This document shows, piece after piece, positions 1-7,114 of a DNA stretch of 8,576 nt. A model generated the notes under the pieces. The model saw nothing but the letters and a program-made list of their open reading frames with translations. It was not told the DNA's origin and ran no database searches. The position numbers and the translations under genes were made by a program. The stretch is from UPXZ01 sp035402725 (GTDB lineage: Bacteria > Bacteroidota > Bacteroidia > Bacteroidales > Paludibacteraceae). Position 1 is the stretch's first letter. Each line of letters begins with the position of its first letter. Location: the NCBI GenBank assembly GCA_035402725.1, contig DAONDU010000115.1, positions 1 through 8,576 of the forward strand. The letters run 5' to 3'.

Positions 1-846
1 TCGCCTGTAAATATTAAACTTAACCTCGAAAAAAACAAAGAGTACAAAATCAGAAGTACAACCAAACAAGCTATTCAGCAAACCGCTGGCGGTCAGCAGA
101 TTGCTATCGATGTTCTATCAAGTAATGTATTCAGTTTCAAGGTCCTTAATCAGACAAATGACCAGATGGACATTGCCTTTAAATTTGACACACTGGCTTC
201 CAAAATCAGTTCGGCCATGTTCAAACGTGAAACTAATTCGGCCAAACCCGGCAGCGAACCTCTCGAAAAAATCATGAATAAAATGAGTGCTTATAAAATT
301 GTCACAAGAATTTCTACAGCTGGAAAATTCATCCAGTTTGTCAACCTGAACAAGTACACCGACAGTGTTCTTTTTGTGTTGGACTCTATTCCTGCATCAA
401 AACGCGATGATGCCCGCAAACAAACCGATGCACTGCTCAAAGAATCAATTCTCAGAAGCATGATTGAACCTTTCTTCTCATACCTGCCCGAAAAAGCTGT
501 AAATGTTGGCGAAAGCTGGGAAAATTCCTACCTGAACGCATCCGCCAACATGTCGATACTCACACTGAACACCTTCAAGCTGGAAGGAGTTGAAAACAAC
601 CTGGCTAAACTGTCGGGTACCACCGAAGCCGAATCGATGCCTTCGACCGATCCCGCAGCCAAAGTAACCCAGGAGCTGAAAGGTAATCTGACCCTACAAT
701 CTACAATAGACCTTACAACCGGACTTGCACTTAAAAATAACTCGAAAAGCCATTTCGAAGGAGTAACAAAGATGATGAACGGGGGAACTCCGACTGAAAT
801 ACCAATGAAAATTGATGGCGAAACAGAAACGGTAATGTTTAAATAA
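1..846 (+). CDS. DUF6263-like secreted protein, 3' part (5' end outside window)
   Basis: The reading frame is open from base 1 to the TAA at 844-846, so 281 residues are visible and the true start lies upstream. The first in-frame ATG (166) falls inside the conserved region and is not the start. The visible part begins with a beta-strand-like segment (VNIKLNLEKNKEYKI) that resembles the N-terminal part of DUF6263 proteins. Further along (about nt 481-525) is a P-x-K-x-V-x-x-G-x-S-W motif (PEKAVNVGESW), then strands ending in a 'DLTTGLAL' turn near nt 709-732. DUF6263 proteins are exported proteins of unknown function in Bacteroidota; the missing N-terminus probably carries a signal peptide. 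No enzyme motif is visible. The gene lies 23 nt upstream of an outer-membrane barrel gene in the same direction and is probably co-transcribed with it. The family call is from memory of motif pattern and is moderately sure; the coding status is very sure. Confidence 0.72.
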   Translation, partial: SPVNIKLNLEKNKEYKIRSTTKQAIQQTAGGQQIAIDVLSSNVFSFKVLNQTNDQMDIAFKFDTLASKISSAMFKRETNSAKPGSEPLEKIMNKMSAYKIVTRISTAGKFIQFVNLNKYTDSVLFVLDSIPASKRDDARKQTDALLKESILRSMIEPFFSYLPEKAVNVGESWENSYLNASANMSILTLNTFKLEGVENNLAKLSGTTEAESMPSTDPAAKVTQELKGNLTLQSTIDLTTGLALKNNSKSHFEGVTKMMNGGTPTEIPMKIDGETETVMFK

Positions 847-869
847 AAAAGCGCAAAAAAACCGTAAAA

Positions 870-3257
870 ATGATGCGAAAAATTTTTGTTGTTTTACTTT
901 GCCTGCTTGCAATCAACGTCAATGCACGACAGGTAATAACCGGCACGCTTACTGACAAGGAGACGGTAAAAGCTGTGAATGGCGCAAGTGTGGAGTTACT
1001 CATGCTACCCGACAGTGCATCAGTCGAATTCACCAGATCCAGTTCCGAGGGACTTTTTATCCTTTATAAAGCCGATACGGCAAAAACCTATTGTTTGCGG
1101 GTGAAACACCTGGCTTACAGAACACTGGTTATGCCCGTTGTGAAAAAGAAAAGTTCCATCAACAACCTGGGCAACATCGTACTGGAACCCAAAACATTCA
1201 ACCTCAAGGAAGTAGTGATAAACGGCTCCAAAGTAACTGTAACAGAACTGGGCGACCGCACAGTGTATGGCATCCCCGATGGTTTCAAAAAATCATCAGC
1301 CGACGGACTGGATGTACTGCGGAAAGTACCGGCTGTGCAGGTGGACTATATGAACGAAGACATTACTGTAAACGGAAAAACAAATATACGGATAGAAGTG
1401 GATGGAGTTACACGTGATAAAGGATATCTGAAACGGCTTCATCCCACCCAGATAAGTAAAATGGAAATCATCACCAGTCCTTCGGGTAAATATGACGCGG
1501 ATGTGGATGCCGTGATTAATGTGATTACCAATCCAGCCATGCGTTACGGACTCAAAGGAATGGCATATGGAGGTTATTTTCCGTTCAGTCCTCAATCGCA
1601 GATGGGAATGTTGAACGGCAGTCTCGACTACGGATTCGAAAAAATATCCTACTATGTTTCAGCCAACGGAATAGTCCAGGATCTGGGTATCAATTCCACA
1701 ATGATACGTCAGACAAACGGAACACAAATTAATCAGAACAGTACTATCGGGGTAAAAGCCCTGATGGGAAATGCCAACGTGGGGCTTATTTATGACCCGG
1801 ATGAACTGAACGATATCAACCTCAACATTGCCTACAACAACAGTTCGAACCAATCGAACGTAAATGCCTGGAACTTCAATACTGTAAATGACTTTCGTAG
1901 TATTTTCAAGAATGTGCAGAATTCTGACAACAGAAATGACGGACTGAATACTTCGCTGTTTTATAAGCATAAATTCAAAAAAGACACTCAGCACGGACTG
2001 GAAGCCGAATTGAAATACTACAACAGTCTGAACAATTACACAACAACCGACTTCCAAAACATCTACTATAATCCGGCCGATACTGTTGAACTTTCGAGAA
2101 GCCCATGGATGCGGGAACTTTCCGATACTCGGGTACGTACGCTTTCCGGTCAGACCAACTATACACTGCCTTTCGACAGTGTTTACTTCTTAAATGTAGG
2201 TATTAGTGGCAACTATAATAACTATCGTACCGACAACACAAGTCCGCGAAACAATGCTGTCGATATGGATTACCGCGATCTGAGAGCCGGTGGCTATGCC
2301 GAAATATCCCGAACATTCAAAAAGGGGAGCATTAAAGCTGGTTCAAGATTTGAAACTTCTCATGTTATTATCAACTCAGCAGAGGGTGGTAACTATTTCT
2401 CACCACTACCCTACGCCAACGCAACCTGGAAGTTGAACGACAAACACAACATGAAACTGTCCTACTCCCGCAGAGTAATCAGACCTTCTAGTTCGCAACT
2501 CAATCCGTTTGTCAGCGTAGTAGATAGCCAGACTATCAGTCATGGCAATATCAATCTTAAACCTGCTTACAGAGATAATTTTCAGTTCACTTATAACCTG
2601 AGACTCGGTATAAAAAAGGTCACACTCAATATTTCACCGCAATTTTTCTACGAATACAAAACCGGTCTGATACAAAACATTTTAAGTCTGAACAGCGAAA
2701 CAAAGCTGTTCGAAAGTGTTCCGACAAATATCTCCAACGGATACGAAACCGGAAGCGCACTTTCAGTAAATTCTCAGATCGGAAAAGTATTGTTTAATTC
2801 AAATTTCAGATACAGTTTTTATCATATTGACCAGTACAAAGATCAGATTAATTCTACAAATCGTCACGGCTGGAACTGGAATTCATTTATCCTGTTTCCC
2901 CTACCCCACGACTTTCAGATTATGTCGGTGATGAACTTCAACGGGCCGGTACTCGACGGACAGACTGAAACCAAATCATCGCCATTCTATATGATGGGAG
3001 CCGGTAAGCAATTCAAAGGAAATCATACAGTGAGGCTTTTAGTTTTCAATCCCTTTCTCGGAAAATTCTTTGAAAATACTTCAACCATCAAAAATGCGAC
3101 AGTCTATCAGCGCAGTGATTATTACATGAAATCGAACTTCTCCTTTATGCTCATGTATGCCTACAGCTTCAAAGTGGGTAAAACCATTGAAAAGGAAAAA
3201 CACAACGTGGAACAACAACTGCAGGATAACGTTATCAAAATGCCTATGTCGTTCTGA
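870..3257 (+). CDS. TonB-receptor-like outer-membrane beta-barrel protein (OMP_b-brl_3 type)
   Basis: This 795-residue protein starts with a signal peptide: MMRK, a hydrophobic core at residues 5-15, and probable cleavage after Ala19 (NVNA/RQ). Residues about 21-107 look like a carboxypeptidase-regulatory-like beta-sandwich (VITGTLTDKETVKAVNGASV). A plug-like region follows at about 112-221, with KEVVINGSK, a DVLRKVPAVQVD segment, the IRIEVDGV strand and SPSGKYDADVDAVINVIT. The rest is a barrel. Its best marker is YSRRVIRPSSSQLNPF at residues 532-547, followed by GNINLKP, both typical of the 'outer membrane beta-barrel family protein' group. The last strand (SFKVG) is followed by a charged tail of about 25 residues. 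Two ATGs are adjacent (870, 873); the first was chosen, but either gives the same signal peptide. The protein probably sits in the outer membrane. A role in TonB-dependent uptake is possible, but no SusD partner is present, so the substrate is unknown. Confidence 0.88.
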   Translation: MMRKIFVVLLCLLAINVNARQVITGTLTDKETVKAVNGASVELLMLPDSASVEFTRSSSEGLFILYKADTAKTYCLRVKHLAYRTLVMPVVKKKSSINNLGNIVLEPKTFNLKEVVINGSKVTVTELGDRTVYGIPDGFKKSSADGLDVLRKVPAVQVDYMNEDITVNGKTNIRIEVDGVTRDKGYLKRLHPTQISKMEIITSPSGKYDADVDAVINVITNPAMRYGLKGMAYGGYFPFSPQSQMGMLNGSLDYGFEKISYYVSANGIVQDLGINSTMIRQTNGTQINQNSTIGVKALMGNANVGLIYDPDELNDINLNIAYNNSSNQSNVNAWNFNTVNDFRSIFKNVQNSDNRNDGLNTSLFYKHKFKKDTQHGLEAELKYYNSLNNYTTTDFQNIYYNPADTVELSRSPWMRELSDTRVRTLSGQTNYTLPFDSVYFLNVGISGNYNNYRTDNTSPRNNAVDMDYRDLRAGGYAEISRTFKKGSIKAGSRFETSHVIINSAEGGNYFSPLPYANATWKLNDKHNMKLSYSRRVIRPSSSQLNPFVSVVDSQTISHGNINLKPAYRDNFQFTYNLRLGIKKVTLNISPQFFYEYKTGLIQNILSLNSETKLFESVPTNISNGYETGSALSVNSQIGKVLFNSNFRYSFYHIDQYKDQINSTNRHGWNWNSFILFPLPHDFQIMSVMNFNGPVLDGQTETKSSPFYMMGAGKQFKGNHTVRLLVFNPFLGKFFENTSTIKNATVYQRSDYYMKSNFSFMLMYAYSFKVGKTIEKEKHNVEQQLQDNVIKMPMSF

Positions 3258-3290
3258 TTTTTTTGTAGGTTTTCAGGTTCATTTCATACG

Positions 3291-3323
3291 GTCAGTCAGC
3301 TTACGGGTTGACTGACTTTTTTT
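3291..3323 (+). terminator. Intrinsic terminator after the outer-membrane protein gene
   Basis: A perfect 8-bp stem pairs GTCAGTCA (3291-3298) with TGACTGAC (3309-3316). It can be extended inward by G-U, C-G and U-G pairs to leave a UACG loop (3302-3305), a member of the stable UNCG tetraloop class. Seven T residues follow at 3317-3323, then G and four more T. It lies 33 nt after the stop codon at 3257 and separates the DUF6263/outer-membrane block from the citric-acid-cycle block. Confidence 0.88.
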
Positions 3324-3395
3324 GTTTTAATTATTGTCCATCATTTATGTTCTGTCCATTGTTAATTAAAATTTCCGAAACGACCTGAACAATTC

Positions 3396-3433
3396 TTTTG
3401 GTCTTTTGTTAGACTTTTTATAATTAACATTTA
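3396..3433 (+). promoter_or_regulatory. Candidate promoter region for acnA-icd
   Basis: The terminator at 3291-3323 means acnA needs its own promoter between about 3324 and 3457. Bacteroidota promoters have a -33 TTTG and a -7 TAnnTTTG. TTTG occurs at 3397-3400 and 3405-3408. About 17 nt after the second copy, AACATTTA (3426-3433) is an imperfect -7 match, lacking the T of TA and the final G. A promoter in this spacer is well supported by layout, but this exact site is only a weak match. Confidence 0.25.
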
Positions 3434-3457
3434 ACAAACGTATAAAATTCATGTGAT

Positions 3458-5713
3458 ATGGTATTAGATATTGATATGATCCGTGATGTATATGCCACCC
3501 TTCCCGAAAAAGTAAATCAGGCTAAAAACATCTTACAACGGCCCCTTACACTTACTGAAAAGATATTATTTGCACATCTGTCTCCGGGTGTTCCCGTGAA
3601 TGATTACATCCGCGCTACCGATTATATTGATTTTGCGCCGGATCGGGTTGCCATGCAGGATGCAACCGCCCAGATGGCTTTGCTCCAGCTGATGAATTCA
3701 GGACGAACCACAGTTGCCGTACCTTCTACCGTTCATTGCGATCACCTCATACAGGCTCATATAAATGCCGCATCCGACCTGCAAACGGCCAGTAAGGCAA
3801 ATAATGAAGTTTACAGGTTTCTGAGCGATGTATCGAACAAGTATGGAATCGGTTTCTGGAAACCCGGTGCGGGTATTATTCATCAGGTAGTACTCGAAAA
3901 TTATGCTTTTCCGGGGGGAATGATGATTGGAACGGACTCACACACACCCAATGCCGGAGGACTGGGTATGATAGCCATAGGCGTAGGTGGTGCCGATGCA
4001 GTGGATGTTATGGCCGGACTACCCTGGGAACTTAAAATGCCCAAAATAATCGGGGTAAAACTTACCGGTAAACTATCGGGCTGGACATCACCGAAGGATG
4101 TCATTCTTAAACTTGCAGGCATTCTCACCGTAAAAGGAGGAACAAATGCCATTATCGAGTATTTCGGCGAGGGGACTGCTTCACTTTCAGCAACCGGAAA
4201 AGCAACCATTTGCAATATGGGTGCCGAAGTCGGCGCAACAACCTCTATTTTCCCCTTCGATGAAAAATCGGCAGCTTATCTGGAAGGCACCGGACGTAAG
4301 GAAGTGGCCGATGAAGCACGAAAAATTATCACCTGTTTGCAACCGGATGCTGAAATTGCTGTCAGTCCAGAAAAATACTACGACCAGGTGATAGAAATCA
4401 ATCTGTCGGAACTTGAACCCTATATCAACGGGCCATTTACACCCGATGCAGCCTATAAAGTTTCTGAATTTGCCAAAATTGTAAAAGAAAAAGGCTATCC
4501 GCAAAAAATGGAAGCAGGACTGATTGGCTCCTGTACCAACTCGTCGTACGAAGACCTTACACGAGCTGCATCTGTTGTGAAGAAAGCCAAAGAGGATGGA
4601 CTGACAGTTAATGCTCAGTTTATTATCAATCCGGGATCTGAACAGGTACGCTATACCGCCGAACGGGACGGTGTACTGGGCGAGTTTGAAAGTGTCGGGG
4701 CTGTTATCATGGCCAATGCCTGCGGACCCTGTATCGGGCAATGGAAACGCGATGACGACACTCCCAATCGTCCGAATTCAATTGTCACCTCATTCAACCG
4801 TAACTTTGCGAAGCGTAATGACGGAAATCCGAATACCCATGCTTTTGTAGCTTCACCGGAATTGGTAGCAGCTCTGACTATTGCCGGCGATTTATGTTTC
4901 AATCCGATGAAAGATACCTTGAACAATGAAAAAGGCGAAGCGGTTAAACTGGCTGAACCGAGTGGTTATGAAATGCCTCCGAAAGGCTATGAAGTAAAAG
5001 ATGCCGGTTATCAGGCTCCATTGGCTGACGGCAACAAAGTGAAAATTACCATTGATCCGCAATCTGCACGTCTTCAGAAACTCATACCATTTCCTGCATG
5101 GGACGGAAAAGACTATCTGGAACTTCCGTTGCTTATTAAGGCTCAGGGTAAATGCACCACCGACCATATTTCTATGGCAGGACCCTGGCTGCGTTTCCGC
5201 GGTCATCTCGATAACATCTCGGATAATATGCTCATCGGTGCTGTTAATGCTTTCAACGAAAAATCAAACGCTGTGCTCGATACCGATACCGGCGAATATA
5301 TGACTGTTCCGGCACTTGCCCGCAAATACAAGGCTGCCGGGCTGGGCTCAGTGGTTGTGGCAGAAGAAAATTACGGAGAAGGTTCGAGCCGCGAACATGC
5401 CGCCATGGAACCGCGTTTCCTCAACGTGAAAGCTATCCTGGTAAAATCTTTTGCCCGCATTCACGAAACGAACCTGAAAAAACAGGGAATGCTGGCTCTG
5501 ACTTTCGATAACAAAGACGATTATAAGAAAGTCCGGGAAGATGACCGAATCAGTATTACCGGACTGACAGAGTTCAAACCAGGGAAAAACCTGACTGTAA
5601 TACTAAATCATACTGACGGTACAAGTGATAAATTTGAAGTACGCCACACCTACAACTATCAACAGATCGGATGGTTCAAAGCCGGAAGTGCACTGAATTC
5701 AATGAAAAAATAG
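3458..5713 (+). CDS. acnA: Aconitate hydratase, mitochondrial type
   Basis: Aconitase interconverts citrate and isocitrate in the cytoplasm using a [4Fe-4S] cluster. The protein is 751 residues, the size of mature mitochondrial aconitase and well short of the usual bacterial AcnA (about 890) or AcnB (about 860). The cluster ligands are present: Cys359 in GSCTNSS, and Cys422 and Cys425 in ANACGPCIGQW. Each is one position after bovine Cys358, Cys421 and Cys424. Other active-site blocks are intact: PSTVHCDH (89-96), GTDSHTPNAGGLG (158-170), Arg448 and Arg453 in SFNRNFAKRNDGNPNTHAF, Arg581 in WLRFRGHL, and the swivel-domain YGEGSSREHAAMEPR (639-653) with Ser644 as the catalytic-base equivalent. 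The start MVLDIDMI matches the usual N-terminus of this subfamily; the ATG at 3476 would cut it. No Shine-Dalgarno is seen, as expected in Bacteroidota. It is followed 6 nt later by icd, so the two are surely one transcript. Confidence 0.97.
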   Translation: MVLDIDMIRDVYATLPEKVNQAKNILQRPLTLTEKILFAHLSPGVPVNDYIRATDYIDFAPDRVAMQDATAQMALLQLMNSGRTTVAVPSTVHCDHLIQAHINAASDLQTASKANNEVYRFLSDVSNKYGIGFWKPGAGIIHQVVLENYAFPGGMMIGTDSHTPNAGGLGMIAIGVGGADAVDVMAGLPWELKMPKIIGVKLTGKLSGWTSPKDVILKLAGILTVKGGTNAIIEYFGEGTASLSATGKATICNMGAEVGATTSIFPFDEKSAAYLEGTGRKEVADEARKIITCLQPDAEIAVSPEKYYDQVIEINLSELEPYINGPFTPDAAYKVSEFAKIVKEKGYPQKMEAGLIGSCTNSSYEDLTRAASVVKKAKEDGLTVNAQFIINPGSEQVRYTAERDGVLGEFESVGAVIMANACGPCIGQWKRDDDTPNRPNSIVTSFNRNFAKRNDGNPNTHAFVASPELVAALTIAGDLCFNPMKDTLNNEKGEAVKLAEPSGYEMPPKGYEVKDAGYQAPLADGNKVKITIDPQSARLQKLIPFPAWDGKDYLELPLLIKAQGKCTTDHISMAGPWLRFRGHLDNISDNMLIGAVNAFNEKSNAVLDTDTGEYMTVPALARKYKAAGLGSVVVAEENYGEGSSREHAAMEPRFLNVKAILVKSFARIHETNLKKQGMLALTFDNKDDYKKVREDDRISITGLTEFKPGKNLTVILNHTDGTSDKFEVRHTYNYQQIGWFKAGSALNSMKK

Positions 5714-5719
5714 ATATTC

Positions 5720-6985
5720 ATGTCAAATCAAAATATAATCAAACAAGGCGAACAACTAATTGTTCCAGACAAACCCGTCATTCCTTTTATCGAAGGTGAT
5801 GGCATCGGTAAGGAAATATGGACCTCGGTAAAAAAGATTACCGACAGTGCTATTGAAAATGCATACAATGGGAAACGTAAAATAAACTGGCTGGAAGTAC
5901 TGGCAGGTGAAAAAGCGTTTAATAAAACCGGAACCTGGCTACCGACTGAAACCATGGAGGCTTTTCGTAACTACCTGGTCGGTATTAAAGGACCACTTAC
6001 AACTCCAGTTGGTGAAGGCATCCGTTCCCTGAATGTAGCTTTGCGACAGGAACTGGATTTATATGTCTGCCTGCGTCCTGTACGCTGGTTCAAAGGCGTA
6101 ACAACTCCCCTGCTCCAGCCCGAAAAAGTTCATGTTACAATCTTTCGCGAAAATACCGAAGATATATACGCCGGTATCGAATGGAATGCGGGAACACCGG
6201 AAGTGGAAAAAGTTCTTCGTTTTCTGAAAGAAGAAATGGGAGTAGCTAAAATCCGTTTTCCGGAAACAACTTCCATTGGTGTGAAACCAGTTTCCAGCGA
6301 AGGTACGGAACGGCTTGTACGTGCCGCTATTAAATATGCCATTGACAATAAGTTGCCTTCTGTGACACTTGTACACAAAGGTAATATAATGAAATTCACC
6401 GAAGGAGGTTTCAAAAAATGGGGTTATGCCTTGGCTGAACGCGAATTCGACGATAAGGTTTTCACTGCCGAAAAATTCAAAAAAATAGAAAATGAACAAG
6501 GTGTGGATGCGGCAGTAAAATACTACGACGATGCAATCAGCAAAGGTAAAGTATTCATCAAGGATGTTATTGCTGATGCATTCCTTCAAAATACGCTGCT
6601 TAAACCCGAAGAGTACTCGGTAATCGCCACTCTCAATCTGAACGGTGACTATATTTCAGATCAGCTGGCTGCTATGGTAGGCGGAATTGGAATCGCACCC
6701 GGAGGCAATATCAACTACAAAACAGGACATGCCATCTTTGAAGCAACTCACGGAACTGCCCCCGACATTGCCGGACAAAACAAGGCTAATCCGTGTTCCA
6801 TGCTACTTTCTGCTATTATGATGCTGGAGTACCTTGGATGGAATGAAGCAGGCGAACTGATAACCCGGGCACTTGAAGACATGTTCCAAAATGGCATAGC
6901 TACAAACGACCTTGCACGCTTTATGAAAAATGGCATTTCGTTGAGTACAACCGAATTTTCGGAAGAACTGATAAGAAGACTTTAA
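5720..6985 (+). CDS. icd: Isocitrate dehydrogenase, E. coli Icd fold, predicted NAD-preferring
   Basis: This enzyme oxidatively decarboxylates isocitrate to 2-oxoglutarate. The 421-residue protein aligns along its length with E. coli Icd. Substrate residues are conserved: Ser103, Asn105 and Arg109 (IRSLNVALRQ), Arg119, Arg143 and Tyr150 (IFRENTEDIYAG), Lys220 (VHKGNIMKFTEG), and metal ligands Asp286, Asp310 and Asp314 (DVIADAF, NLNGDYISD). The cofactor loop reads HGTAPDIAGQNKANP (344-358): Asp349, Ile350 and Ala356 replace E. coli Lys344, Tyr345 and Val351, which bind the NADP 2'-phosphate. Asn396 replaces Tyr391, while Arg400 keeps Arg395. Asp-Ile-Ala is the signature of NAD-dependent members, so NAD is the likely cofactor, although the kept Arg leaves dual use possible. 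Ser103 matches the site that AceK phosphorylates in E. coli; no kinase gene is in view. Its start is 6 nt after the acnA stop. Confidence 0.95.
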   Translation: MSNQNIIKQGEQLIVPDKPVIPFIEGDGIGKEIWTSVKKITDSAIENAYNGKRKINWLEVLAGEKAFNKTGTWLPTETMEAFRNYLVGIKGPLTTPVGEGIRSLNVALRQELDLYVCLRPVRWFKGVTTPLLQPEKVHVTIFRENTEDIYAGIEWNAGTPEVEKVLRFLKEEMGVAKIRFPETTSIGVKPVSSEGTERLVRAAIKYAIDNKLPSVTLVHKGNIMKFTEGGFKKWGYALAEREFDDKVFTAEKFKKIENEQGVDAAVKYYDDAISKGKVFIKDVIADAFLQNTLLKPEEYSVIATLNLNGDYISDQLAAMVGGIGIAPGGNINYKTGHAIFEATHGTAPDIAGQNKANPCSMLLSAIMMLEYLGWNEAGELITRALEDMFQNGIATNDLARFMKNGISLSTTEFSEELIRRL

Positions 6986-7114
6986 CTGTGAAAATTCTTA
7001 CGTGAAAAATTTTATTAAAAAAAATCTATTTATCATAGAACAATATCACTAATTAAAACATTATTAATGTAATTTGGATAATAAAATGAAATTAACAATA
7101 TAAATTTTACTCAC
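6986..7114 (+). promoter_or_regulatory. A/T-rich icd-gltA spacer, possible gltA promoter
   Basis: This 129-nt spacer is very A/T-rich. TAATTTG at 7070-7076 is close to the Bacteroidota -7 element TAnnTTTG but one base short, and no clear -33 TTTG lies at the right distance. No GC stem with a T-tract follows icd, so read-through from acnA-icd into gltA is possible. An ATG at 7086 opens only a five-codon frame and is not credible as a gene. Confidence 0.22.

Noticed and set aside
166..168. ATG as the start of the first gene
   Set aside because: The frame is open back to base 1, and the upstream residues look like the conserved N-terminal part of the family, so this is an internal Met.
3266..3273. 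TAGGTTTT as a -7 promoter element
   Set aside because: It matches TAnnTTTG well, but it lies upstream of the terminator at 3291-3323 and has no properly spaced -33 element.
3913..3918. Run of six G in acnA as a possible frameshift site
   Set aside because: The frame continues without a break through the conserved PGGMMIGTDSHT segment.
4187..4741. 184-codon open frame on the - strand within acnA
   Set aside because: It lies opposite highly conserved aconitase sequence, includes the antisense of the Cys359 region, and resembles no known protein. It is a shadow of the + strand gene.
6059..6589. 176-codon open frame on the - strand within icd
   Set aside because: It is antisense to conserved Icd catalytic motifs, has a Phe-rich low-complexity composition, and has no supporting context.
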